A stretch of 64,000 bases of DNA. It comes from Flammeovirga kamogawensis. GTDB lineage: Bacteria > Bacteroidota > Bacteroidia > Cytophagales > Flammeovirgaceae. The stretch covers positions 744,001 to 808,000 of the forward strand of contig NZ_CP076128.1 of the NCBI RefSeq assembly GCF_018736065.1. Direction: 5' to 3'. Positions 55,701-63,760 of this stretch are shown piece by piece. Position 1 is the stretch's first letter; every line of letters begins with the position of its first letter. The notes under the pieces are model-generated. The model searched no databases. It saw only the letters and a list, made by a program, of their open reading frames with translations, and was not told the origin of the DNA. The position numbers and the translations under genes were made by a program.

Positions 55701-57965
55701 TGGTATTTCTTGTTCTTCTAACCCTTGTTGTATTTTTATTTCACTTAAATCAAGAGTTGAATTTAGATTAGAAATATCAAACCCTATTGTATTAGAATTT
55801 ACTTTCATACCAAAACTTACAGAATCGTCCATAAAGTTTAGAGCTCTTAAATCTACATTTTCAATATCTCCTTCTATTGATGCTGTAGGGAGTTTATCAT
55901 TAAGGTTTACACTTCCTTTTAAGTCAATTGCTAATTCTTTTTGATGTGTATTTGCTTCCCAAACAATAGCTTTTCTATCAATGTCTAAAGCTACATCTAA
56001 CCCACCATAATCGTAATTGTTGTATTCCGCTTTTTTTAATTGAAATTCAATTTTTGATAGTAATAAAGAATCAATATTAAAGCCTTTGCCATTTGCAGTA
56101 AGATGTGTACTTACTTTTCCAATTGTTGAATCTCTTAATATTTGACCAACATTAAGGTTATAAGTATTTGTTTCAAAACTATATTCGTCTTCATTTTTTA
56201 ACTGCAATCTAAAATTAAAGGCACCTGTCTGTAATAGACTAATATTTGATTTTGCTTTTAAATTTTTAAGATCACCTGCTAAATCAAAATCTCCTAAAAT
56301 ATGAGGTGGAATTGAGAATGATTCTTTAAGTGAATCATCTAAAAATAAGCTAGTTAAAGTATTTGTGTAAAAGTTTAATGAATCTACTGCTACTTGGTAT
56401 TTTAAAGAATCTTCTGAAAGAACATTATTTAATTGAACATTGAAATCAGTATTTAAGCCTAAACTACTTCTTATTTTACCATTAGAAATAGACATGTCTG
56501 AGGTTGTTCCTTCTATTTTCATAGTACCATCTATATTATGAGTTATAAATGGGCTTATAGAACTATCATTTTTTAATGACGGATCAAAAATTAAAGCATC
56601 GTTAAAACTTATATGTGATTTTAATAAGTGATTTCTAAAATAAAGTTTATCAAGATGATCTCCAATTGTATATAAATTGGGGTATTTTAAATAAAGATCA
56701 TTATATACAAAACTGTTATTTACTTCTACTAGTAAATCTTTTATATGTAATTCTTGAGGCTTAATACTTATATCTGTCGAAAAATTGGTAAGTGACAGCC
56801 CATTTCTTTCAAATGCTTTTAAGGAAGGCACTTCAGCTTTAATTTCATCATCAGATACGCTTAATTTATTTACCTCTAAAGCTATTTTATTAAAGTAGAT
56901 ATGATTAGGATCTAAACCTTCCATTGTAGGTTTGTAAAGGTTATCATCATAAACTAATTTTAAATTATTTATGGAGGATTTATTCACATCTACTTTCCAA
57001 CCAATATCTAATGATTTTAAGTAAACTAATTGAGAAGAACTAGTTTGAGGTTCTACTTGAACATTTGACGTATCACTCTTGGTTGAGTAACTAATTAAAG
57101 TATTGTCTAAAAAGAGGTTCCCTATCTTTATATCTTGATTTAAAAGATCAAAAGAATGGTTATTTAAAGAGAATTGTTGAACTTTTATTGTTGCTTTGTC
57201 TTGAGTAGTATTATCGGTATAGTTTACAATGAAATTGTTAATGTTAGCCGTTAATAATGATAATAAAAAACTTGTTGCTTCGTCAGTATTAGTACTATCC
57301 TCTTCGTTAACAACAATTGCATTATCAAATTGTAAATGATCTATTTGAGTGCCATTGAGATCAATAGAGTTTATCTTATAGGTAGAGGTATTAATATCAA
57401 TTAAAGGTATCTCTGTTATCAGAGAGTTTACTTTCACATCAGTTTTAATGTTCATTACACTATCTAAGTAATGAAATCTGAGATCAGTTAATTGAATATT
57501 GTTAATTATTATTGGAGGAATTGTAGAACTCGTTGTATCCTCCTCTATATTTGTACTCGAAGAATCTGATGCAAACGCATTGATAAGATAATTAAAATTA
57601 AAATCACCTGCTCTATTAACCTCTATAGAAGTATGTAAAGACTGAAGTCCAATTTCATTAATAACTATTCTTTCTAAAGAAATAGTTTCAAGATCAACAT
57701 CTACTTCTAGCTTAGAAAGATGTACAAAATTATTTCCGTTTGGCTCTTGTAAGTCTACATTCTCTAATACTAAAGTTTTTGGAAAATCAAGTGCTATGTA
57801 ACCTACTTTAATTTCACTTTTTGTGAGTTCAGAAACATACGATGTGATTTTATTTACAGCAATATTTTGCACATATGGAACTCTTAATATTCCATAAATA
57901 GTACTTAATAGAATTATGAATAATAAGAGTATTGCAAAAAATATTCGTTTGAAAGTTCCTTTCAT
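52701..57965 (-). CDS. tamB: TamB-type translocation/assembly protein
   Basis: A 1754-residue envelope protein with one N-terminal transmembrane helix (about 8-28, FFAILLLFIILLSTIYGIL) and a very long beta-rich body of AsmA/DUF490 type that forms a groove spanning the periplasm. The TamB C-terminal domain is at about 1270-1590 (for example FRVYMNMRGDVINPDLSFKLEYPE, LGTFLNDSGG, DRLSVSVGGKVAVSGNQ). After it there is a low-complexity tail, Gly/Met-rich and then Glu/Pro/Thr-rich, about 120 residues, ending SLLVHHEE. The length is greater than E. coli TamB (1259). It is the first gene of the tamB-tamL pair, read leftward from ATG 57965. Confidence 0.93.
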   Translation of the reverse strand: MKGTFKRIFFAILLLFIILLSTIYGILRVPYVQNIAVNKITSYVSELTKSEIKVGYIALDFPKTLVLENVDLQEPNGNNFVHLSKLEVDVDLETISLERIVINEIGLQSLHTSIEVNRAGDFNFNYLINAFASDSSSTNIEEDTTSSTIPPIIINNIQLTDLRFHYLDSVMNIKTDVKVNSLITEIPLIDINTSTYKINSIDLNGTQIDHLQFDNAIVVNEEDSTNTDEATSFLLSLLTANINNFIVNYTDNTTQDKATIKVQQFSLNNHSFDLLNQDIKIGNLFLDNTLISYSTKSDTSNVQVEPQTSSSQLVYLKSLDIGWKVDVNKSSINNLKLVYDDNLYKPTMEGLDPNHIYFNKIALEVNKLSVSDDEIKAEVPSLKAFERNGLSLTNFSTDISIKPQELHIKDLLVEVNNSFVYNDLYLKYPNLYTIGDHLDKLYFRNHLLKSHISFNDALIFDPSLKNDSSISPFITHNIDGTMKIEGTTSDMSISNGKIRSSLGLNTDFNVQLNNVLSEDSLKYQVAVDSLNFYTNTLTSLFLDDSLKESFSIPPHILGDFDLAGDLKNLKAKSNISLLQTGAFNFRLQLKNEDEYSFETNTYNLNVGQILRDSTIGKVSTHLTANGKGFNIDSLLLSKIEFQLKKAEYNNYDYGGLDVALDIDRKAIVWEANTHQKELAIDLKGSVNLNDKLPTASIEGDIENVDLRALNFMDDSVSFGMKVNSNTIGFDISNLNSTLDLSEIKIQQGLEEQEIPFLKTHIEIDSTHILGKVELESINANIYSDISLDSLPVVLERYFSQYLSSREMIGSLPPSNGVITAEINIEDGELLTKGNIEGLDTLEFKQCTLNFDAASNKLDFDLDIPRLTYSDINIDSLYAKIDANGSVLTYNFGLGLLEMIGYEDYAIHNWSLSGNAEHNNLRVQIDGKSEDKLDEWLYIGGNLTLDSTTYKYVFDDRIRINTNDWKVDKENYILSYGGLPYVNKVQLSKDDQSFALNSTQFDEKDTVYSFTIHDYSLDSTTYNIDTDTSLINGLVNADIKIGNIYKGGVLDGTIDIAQFGVFNSIIADIKSNARNTDNIDIYENQTSINGVIGNINVQSEYNIADTLSPLEMTIDIDSLLIKPFEYFAKGYASNFSGGLNGNIIFKGLGNDPMMVEGKVDLLSPSLNIDILNVYFTGTDGNIVFDDKGIHFNQVGFKDSENRLAALGGDIFTKDYEEMDFNMKFSADDITLINSTQKDNPEYFGKLIVGNLTKITGPFDHLIINSTTRISRGTDLTYVYMDGGLGEIDTGDDIINFVNKEDTLVVKSKADNYEIKATINIDDKSKFKVVIDPRAGDALTLVGGGTLNLRMDAGGDLVMSGQYQITKGDYSMTFYQLMNKKLLLQKGSSVLWTGDPYNPQANMTAIYEAMTSPYPLVVNQINQSEANKYKSKRKFRVYMNMRGDVINPDLSFKLEYPEGSQGGDKIESSVEYLNQDESQLNKQVFSLLVLGTFLNDSGGEGASTSDMVTGSVSSIISQQLNNVTDNLTNGFVDVDFDLDSYSQQQESGTSNRTDLGVTVKKTLFNDRLSVSVGGKVAVSGNQAVNNNSNNTFNTDFLLEYSLMADGTLKNRLFRQIDAQYFTPDVFKTGVSLMFTKDYNQGKELFIRNLDKKKDIRKRMGMIKRSNTGGGMMQASGDSTTQGGGGMMAPAEDNEADQDTVKTVLPDSLQTESETPSEVPLETEEDPKKDQSNVIISPLILPANHKQSTSLLVHHEE

Positions 57966-58076
57966 TATCGAATAGAAAAGTTTTTACTTGTTAAGTTAGA
58001 TAGAATAAATATCCTTTAAAGGTAAAAACAAATCCTGATTGATTTTAAGAATTTCTTAAATATAAATGTTAATCGA

Positions 58077-58517
58077 TTAGCTTTTTAACCATAACTTATA
58101 CTTCTTCTCAATAATAGCTTTCATTACATCATAATTCTTCCAAGAATCTTCTACTTGAAAAATAGATTCTAAATTTTTGCCTAAACTATTTTTATAATCA
58201 TGAACATACTCTCCACTTGAGTAATAATTTCTTACAAAATCTTGGATTTCAGTATTAAAAAAGTCAATCTCAACCACTCCATCTAAAGTTTCTGCAAGAA
58301 TTATCGAATTGATGTCTCTATTCTTAAAACGTATGAATAGACTGAAAAAGTCATCATTAAATTCTTCATCTAAGAAATCATTTTCTACTGCCCATCCTAT
58401 AAAAATGCCAATATGTAGATATGCTTGATCAAGTGGTTGATCATCCGGGAAGTTTACGCCAAAGTAATCTTTCGCGTTATCAATAATTTTGCTGTTATGG
58501 TCTTTTACTTTATACAT
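58077..58517 (-). CDS. Small conserved protein (DUF7832-like)
   Basis: A 146-residue soluble protein. QPLDQAYLHIGIFIGWAVENDFLDEEF, RNYYSSGEYVHDYKNSL and FQVEDSWKNYDVMKAIIEKKYKLW resemble a small bacterial family (DUF7832) with the conserved order HxGxxxxWxxE, YxxGxxxxDY and VxDxWxNYxxxxxxIxxxY. It is found near toxin-like immunity proteins in other genomes, but here it stands alone beside tamB. No signal peptide is seen. The family name is from memory and uncertain. Confidence 0.7.
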   Translation of the reverse strand: MYKVKDHNSKIIDNAKDYFGVNFPDDQPLDQAYLHIGIFIGWAVENDFLDEEFNDDFFSLFIRFKNRDINSIILAETLDGVVEIDFFNTEIQDFVRNYYSSGEYVHDYKNSLGKNLESIFQVEDSWKNYDVMKAIIEKKYKLWLKS

Positions 58518-58690
58518 AATTGATAGTTTAAAACGATAAAAAAGAGGAAATTAAGCTGGTAAAGAATATATAGTCATACAAATATTTTTCTCTAAGATGC
58601 AAACAAGTTTTTAAAATCACTAAATTAGTACTATTATTCTGATGTGCTAATTTATTGTTAGTCATATTTTTTTAAACTATCTGAACTATT

Positions 58691-61120
58691 ATGCTTAAAA
58701 GCTTAAAGTTATCTATACTTCTTTTTTTTACATTTGTCTCTTTTTTTTCAATATCTAATGAGTTAAAAGCACAAACAGCAACGTTAAGAGGTGTTGTAAT
58801 GGATTCTTTAGGAAATCCAATTAAATCAGCACTCGTGCAAGAAGGAAGCACAAATAGCAATTTTTATTTAACGAACGATAAAGGGGCATATATTCTTACT
58901 ATTCCTTCAGATAGTACAGTTACCATCTTTTTTAACCATCCGTCGTTTTCGCCTAGAGCTTTTCAAGTCGCTCTTTATAAAGATGAAATCAAAACTTTAG
59001 ATACAAAGTTATTCAAACAGATTTACCAACTATCTGAAGTTAAAATTATTGATTCTAGAGAGGTTGAAACAAGAGATGAAGCGGGTACTATTTATGTTAA
59101 AGGAGAAGATTTAAGAGAAATTCCTGTTGGTTATGGTGAATTTACTCAGCAACTTGTAGCTAGTGGTGCTTTAGGTATTGCCTCAAATAATGAGTTGTCA
59201 TCAGATTATAGTGTTCGTGGTGGTAGCTTTGATGAAAATTTAGTTTATGTAAATAACATAGAAATTTATCGACCTTTTATTGCTAGAGCTGGTCAGCAGG
59301 AAGGTTTAAGTTTTGTGAACACTAACATGGTTCAAGAAATTGAGTTTTCTTCTGGTGGTTGGCAATCAAAATATGGTGATAAACTATCATCATCATTAAA
59401 TATTCAATACAAAAAACCTCTAAATTTTGGAGGTACATTAGAAGCTTCATTACTAGGTGGTTCTCTTACCCTTGAAGGAGCATCAAAAAATAAAAAACAT
59501 ACCGCAATAGTTGGTGCTCGTTATAAATCAACGGAATACTTATTAAGTACACTTCAAACTCAAGGAGAATATAAACCGAAATTTGGCGATGTACAGTCTT
59601 ATTTCAGTTTTGATTTATCAGGAAAAGACAAATATGGTAAAACATACCTAGATGCTATTTTATCTTATGGCGTTAATAGATACTCTGTTTTTCCAAGTAC
59701 TAGAAGCACCAATTTTCAAACCGGAGAAGGTGTGAGTAATTTAACGATAGCTTTTGAAGGAAAAGAGCAGTTAGATTATGACACATTCCAAGGAGGATTA
59801 AAATTGATTCATAATTTCAATGACAATTTCTCATCGAACTTAATTACTTCTGCGATGATTACGCAAGAACGAGAACGTTCGAATTTAGAAAGTGGTTATA
59901 GAATATGTGATTTAGATGGTACAAACTCAGGTATAAACGGCTGTGTTACTGAAAAAGGTTTAGGGGGAGAATATTTATACTCTAGAAATACACTTAAAGG
60001 AAAGGTTTTTATTGTAGAAAACAGAAATGAATTAATACATAATGATCTTTTCAAAACAGAGTTTGGTGTTCAGGTAAAGTTTGAAGATATAAATGATAAC
60101 CTTAACGAATATTCATTTTTAGATTCTGCTGATTATATTATCAGTGTAGAAGATCAAATCAAAACAACAAATTCGTTACAGTCTCAAAGGTATTCTGCAT
60201 ATGCTCAAACAACATATAGATCATTAAATGATAAGCATGCAATTACTCTTGGAGTAAGAGGAACTTTTTGGAGTATAAATCAAGAATTGAATATTAGTCC
60301 TAGAGTTCAATATTCTTTTAATCCTGAATGGGAAAAAGATTTTGTGTTCACGTTTGCCTCAGGTGTTTACTATCAACCTCCTTTTTATAGAGAAATGCGT
60401 AGACCGGATGGAACGGTAAACATGGACCTAAAGGCACAAGGCTCACTCCATTTTATGGGCGGGTTCGATTATAACTTTAAACAATGGGGACGTCCATTTA
60501 AGTTGATTTCTGAAGTTTATTACAAACAACTTTGGAACGTTGTACCTTATGATGTTGATAATATCAGAATTAGGTACTCAGGAGAAAACGAAGGCGTTGC
60601 TTACGCTGCAGGTATAGATACAAGGTTAAGTGGTGAATTCATCCCAGGAACTCAATCTTGGGTTTCTCTAAGTGTAATGAGTACTAAAGAAAAAATTGAC
60701 GGTGATCCTAGAGGATATATTAGACGTCCGACAGATCAGAGAGTAACTTTCGCTATGTTCTTTCAAGATCATTTGCCAAATAATCCAAGTATGAGAATGA
60801 ACCTTAGGTTTATGTATGGTTCTGGATTGCCGTTTGGCCCTCCTGATAACCCAGAATTAAGAAATTCTTTTAGTGGCGGTAATGATTATATGAGATTAGA
60901 TGTAGGATTATTAAAAATAATAGCATTAAATAAGCATAGTGAAAACCCAAATGAAGAATTTATGAAGAATTTATCAATCGGGTTAGAAATTTTAAATGTT
61001 CTCGGAAATAATAATGTAATATCGCATACATGGGTCTCTACATATGACGGAACTCAATATGCTGTTCCAAATACTTTATCTCAGAGGTTTTTCAATGTGA
61101 AAATGATTTTGCACCTCTAG
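58691..61120 (+). CDS. TonB-dependent receptor with CarboxypepD_reg-like domain
   Basis: An 809-residue outer-membrane receptor. The signal peptide is about 1-27 (LFFTFVSFFSISNELKAQ). Residues about 28-115 form the CarboxypepD_reg-like plug extension (ATLRGVVMDSLGNPIKSALVQEG). The plug has SSDYSVRGGSFDENLVYVNNIEIYRPFIARAGQQEGLSFVNTNM, then a barrel of about 600 residues with EIEFSSGGWQSKYGDKLSSSLNIQYKKP as its start. It ends ...MILHL with the usual aromatic-poor terminus. It is a widely conserved, single-copy type in Bacteroidota, so it probably serves a basic function; it is not paired with a SusD gene. The ligand is unknown. The -33/-7 elements are not clear. Confidence 0.93.
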   Translation: MLKSLKLSILLFFTFVSFFSISNELKAQTATLRGVVMDSLGNPIKSALVQEGSTNSNFYLTNDKGAYILTIPSDSTVTIFFNHPSFSPRAFQVALYKDEIKTLDTKLFKQIYQLSEVKIIDSREVETRDEAGTIYVKGEDLREIPVGYGEFTQQLVASGALGIASNNELSSDYSVRGGSFDENLVYVNNIEIYRPFIARAGQQEGLSFVNTNMVQEIEFSSGGWQSKYGDKLSSSLNIQYKKPLNFGGTLEASLLGGSLTLEGASKNKKHTAIVGARYKSTEYLLSTLQTQGEYKPKFGDVQSYFSFDLSGKDKYGKTYLDAILSYGVNRYSVFPSTRSTNFQTGEGVSNLTIAFEGKEQLDYDTFQGGLKLIHNFNDNFSSNLITSAMITQERERSNLESGYRICDLDGTNSGINGCVTEKGLGGEYLYSRNTLKGKVFIVENRNELIHNDLFKTEFGVQVKFEDINDNLNEYSFLDSADYIISVEDQIKTTNSLQSQRYSAYAQTTYRSLNDKHAITLGVRGTFWSINQELNISPRVQYSFNPEWEKDFVFTFASGVYYQPPFYREMRRPDGTVNMDLKAQGSLHFMGGFDYNFKQWGRPFKLISEVYYKQLWNVVPYDVDNIRIRYSGENEGVAYAAGIDTRLSGEFIPGTQSWVSLSVMSTKEKIDGDPRGYIRRPTDQRVTFAMFFQDHLPNNPSMRMNLRFMYGSGLPFGPPDNPELRNSFSGGNDYMRLDVGLLKIIALNKHSENPNEEFMKNLSIGLEILNVLGNNNVISHTWVSTYDGTQYAVPNTLSQRFFNVKMILHL

Positions 61121-61167
61121 ACTTTTTGTTATCTTTATATATATAATAATTAACTACCGTAGATCTT

Positions 61168-62340
61168 ATGCAGGAGAGTGATTTATCGCGACCAACAGTA
61201 GGTCGTTTTTGTAGAACGGAGATCGCCTTTTTAGGAACAACTTCAGGGAAGATAAAAGAGTTGTCTTTTATGCTTTCAGAAATATTATCTCAAAAGTGGA
61301 ATATTGGCTATATTGATTGTGACCACCAGAATTCAGAACTTGAAAAAGAATTAGGTGCTGACTCTAGAAGTGCATTAAATCATAAAGCAAGAATTGAGTT
61401 AATTGATAAAATAACCTTCTCAAGAATTGATTACAGAAAGGCACTTACTGTAACCGATAGGCATGTAGAATTAAACGATATTGATGTAGCATTAATAAAT
61501 GGAAATCATTTTAAAGCATCAAAACAGATATTAATTATTGATAAAGAAAACTCAACAAAACTTTATCGAAAATTAAATAGGCTAAGTAATCTCTTATGTA
61601 TTATTTATGCCGAAAACACTTCTAAAGAAGATATACCAGAGATTCTATTAGAAAGGATTCCAAATATTTTACATAAGCCTTCTTTTGAAATTGAGAAAAT
61701 TCATGGAATTGCTCAATTTTTTGAGAATATCTTATCTGCCAGTGTTCCAAAAATAAATGGTTTACTTTTGGCTGGTGGGAAAAGTAAAAGAATGGGTGGT
61801 AAAGATAAAGCTAAGATCAATTACCACGGTAAAGAGCAGCGTTTTCACATGAAGGAATTGATGATGAAATACACAAATGCTACTTTTATGTCTTGTAGAC
61901 CTCAACAGTTAGAAGATTTTTCAGACCAAATGAATCTCCTACCCGATACATTCTTAGGGTTAGGACCATTTGGTGCTTTATTAACTGCATTTAGACATAA
62001 TCCAAATGCAGCATGGATGACAGTAGCCGTTGATTTACCATTCGTAGATGACAATACAATTCTACACTTAATTCAGCAACGTGATCCATCTAAGATCGCC
62101 ACTTTATATAAAGCCAAAAATACAGGTTCACCCCAACCTCTTTTAGGTATTTGGGAACCTAGAGCATATTTAAAATTATTACAAGCATTAGCTTTTGGTA
62201 AAAATTCTCTAAGAGAAGTTCTTGAAGATGTAAATATTAAACTAATTGAACCCCTCTCTGAGCATACTTTAAGCGAAGTTGATACTATGGATGAGCTAGA
62301 TATTGCAATAAAACAACTAAGTCAGCAAAATTCGATTTAG
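61168..62340 (+). CDS. MobA-type nucleotidyltransferase with N-terminal MobB-like domain
   Basis: A 390-residue protein. From A202 the sequence LLAGGKSKRMGGKDKAKI is the NTP-transferase loop of molybdenum cofactor guanylyltransferase (MobA). It is followed by ATFMSCRP, DTFLGLGPFGALLTAFRHNP and WMTVAVDLPFVDD with the metal-binding Asp. Residues 1-190 look like a P-loop domain related to MobB, but the loop reads GTTSGK, one residue short, so nucleotide binding is doubtful. The fused MobB-MobA order is known in some bacteria. No other molybdenum cofactor gene is near. It lies 47 bases after the receptor gene and 51 before the nuclease gene, possibly one message. Confidence 0.88.
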   Translation: MQESDLSRPTVGRFCRTEIAFLGTTSGKIKELSFMLSEILSQKWNIGYIDCDHQNSELEKELGADSRSALNHKARIELIDKITFSRIDYRKALTVTDRHVELNDIDVALINGNHFKASKQILIIDKENSTKLYRKLNRLSNLLCIIYAENTSKEDIPEILLERIPNILHKPSFEIEKIHGIAQFFENILSASVPKINGLLLAGGKSKRMGGKDKAKINYHGKEQRFHMKELMMKYTNATFMSCRPQQLEDFSDQMNLLPDTFLGLGPFGALLTAFRHNPNAAWMTVAVDLPFVDDNTILHLIQQRDPSKIATLYKAKNTGSPQPLLGIWEPRAYLKLLQALAFGKNSLREVLEDVNIKLIEPLSEHTLSEVDTMDELDIAIKQLSQQNSI

Positions 62341-62391
62341 ATTTTAATGTAATATGTTTAGCTTTGTGATGAAAAATTAATTGAAGCAGTC

Positions 62392-63063
62392 TTGAACAAA
62401 GTAAGATTAGAAATATTAGGGCTTTCCGCAAGCCATACTTCCCATGGTTCATTTGCCTTGGTTTTAGGAGAAAAGCACGGGAATAGAAGATTACCCATTA
62501 TTATTGGTATGTTTGAAGCACAAGCTATTGCTTTAGAAATTGAGAAGATTTCTTCAAACCGACCTATGACTCACGATTTATTCAAAAGTTTTGCATTAAA
62601 ATTAGGTGCATCAATTAATCACATTCAAATTTCTAATTTGAAAGAGGGTGTGTTTTTTGCTGACATCCATATTATAACTGCAGAAGGTGAAGAAATAGTG
62701 TTAGACTCTAGACCTTCTGATGCTGTTGCTATTGGTATTCGTTTTAATGCTCCTATCTATGTTTTCGAAAACATCATGGAAGAAGCAGGAATTCAAGTTG
62801 AAGAACTTGAACAAGATGAAATGGATCATATAGATGATGAATTAGAGGAAGAAGATGATGATGAATTAGAAATTGAAGATTTCGAAGGCATTGAAGACGA
62901 AGAAGAAGAGGAAGTTGCAGAAACAACACCTGTAGGAAGTGATTCTGATTCTATTGCTTCTTTAACTGTTGAGCAATTAAATTCTTTATTAAAGAAAGCT
63001 ATTGATAATGAAGATTATATGAAAGCAGCCGAAATTAGAGATGAAATTTCTAAAAGAGGTTAA
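62392..63063 (+). CDS. Bifunctional nuclease family protein with C-terminal UVR domain
   Basis: A 223-residue protein starting at TTG (62392). Residues about 1-130 are the BFN/DUF151 domain (SASHTSHGSFALVLGEKHGNRRLPIIIGMFEAQAIALEIE; LDSRPSDAVAIGIRFNAPIYV). Then comes a highly acidic linker at about 135-172, rich in Glu and Asp, and a UvrB/UvrC motif at about 187-221 (LTVEQLNSLLKKAIDNEDYMKAAEIRDEI). BFN-type proteins have been reported to have DNase and RNase activity, but the physiological role is unclear. The UVR motif suggests contact with protein partners. It ends in a terminator shared with scpB. Confidence 0.92.
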   Translation: MNKVRLEILGLSASHTSHGSFALVLGEKHGNRRLPIIIGMFEAQAIALEIEKISSNRPMTHDLFKSFALKLGASINHIQISNLKEGVFFADIHIITAEGEEIVLDSRPSDAVAIGIRFNAPIYVFENIMEEAGIQVEELEQDEMDHIDDELEEEDDDELEIEDFEGIEDEEEEEVAETTPVGSDSDSIASLTVEQLNSLLKKAIDNEDYMKAAEIRDEISKRG

Positions 63064-63080
63064 TTCATAATTACATATAA

Positions 63081-63119
63081 AAAAAAGCAGAAAATAATTT
63101 AACTATTTTCTGCTTTTTT
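63081..63119. terminator. Bidirectional terminator between the BFN gene and scpB
   Basis: A perfect 16-base stem AAAAAAGCAGAAAATA / TATTTTCTGCTTTTTT with a 7-base loop. On the minus strand the upstream arm codes for the last residues of ScpB. Confidence 0.92.
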
Positions 63120-63701
63120 TATTTCTTGATTTTGAAGAACATCATCATCTGGTCCATCTCCTAGGTCCTCTTCTGAAAACTCTTTAGGTGATGGCAAATC
63201 TTTTAATGATGAAATACCAAAATATTCTAAAAACTTATCAGTTGTTCCATAAAGCATAGGTCTTCCAATTGCATCAGACTTCCCTTTCATTTTAACTAAT
63301 TCCCGTTGTAGAAGCTTTTTCATAGCGTAATCACTACCTACCCCTCTTATTTTTTCAATTTCTCCTTTAGTAATTGGTTGCCTGTAAGCAATAATAGAAA
63401 GTGTCTCTAAGGCTGATTTTGATAACCTTCTTTTAGAACGGTTTTTCAACATTAAATTTACTACTTCTCTATATTTCTTTTTCGTTAAAAAATTATATCC
63501 TTCACCATTTTTTACTAATTCAAAAGAATGACTTTTTGAATTGTATTTTTTAGTTAAATAAACAAGGCTTTCTTCAATTTGCGTCTTGTCAATTTGAACT
63601 TCTTCATCTAACTCATTTATAGTAGCTTCTATTTCATCAATTGATATAGGTTCAACAGCAACAAAAATCATTGCTTCTATTTGTCTTTGTAAATCTTCCA
63701 T
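63099..63701 (-). CDS. scpB: Segregation and condensation protein B
   Basis: ScpB binds ScpA and SMC to form the bacterial condensin, which compacts and separates chromosomes. The reading frame also opens from GTG 63716, but that codon lies in the stem of the upstream terminator. ATG 63701 is preferred: the product (200 residues, start MEDLQRQIEAMIFVAVEPIS) has the normal family start. Two winged-helix units are present: the first about 5-80, the second with KSALETLSIIAYRQPITKGEIEKIRGV and LLQRELVKMKGKSDAIGRPMLYGTT. An acidic tail ends it. ScpA and SMC are not in the window. Confidence 0.95.
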   Translation of the reverse strand: MEDLQRQIEAMIFVAVEPISIDEIEATINELDEEVQIDKTQIEESLVYLTKKYNSKSHSFELVKNGEGYNFLTKKKYREVVNLMLKNRSKRRLSKSALETLSIIAYRQPITKGEIEKIRGVGSDYAMKKLLQRELVKMKGKSDAIGRPMLYGTTDKFLEYFGISSLKDLPSPKEFSEEDLGDGPDDDVLQNQEIKKAENS

Positions 63702-63737
63702 TAAAAAAGAAGACACTTAACTTTTATGTTAAGTGTC
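63702..63737 (-). terminator. Terminator between the DksA-like gene and scpB
   Basis: On the minus strand a perfect 10-base stem (GACACTTAAC / GTTAAGTGTC, arms 63737-63728 and 63721-63712) with a 6-base loop is followed by TTCTTTTTTA, which runs directly into the scpB ATG at 63701. Confidence 0.85.
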
Positions 63738-63760
63738 AGAGTTAAATTCTTTCTATAAAA

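Noticed and set aside
61168-63063. A molybdenum cofactor operon
   Set aside because: Only the MobA-like fusion is present; the neighbours are a TonB-dependent receptor and a BFN nuclease.
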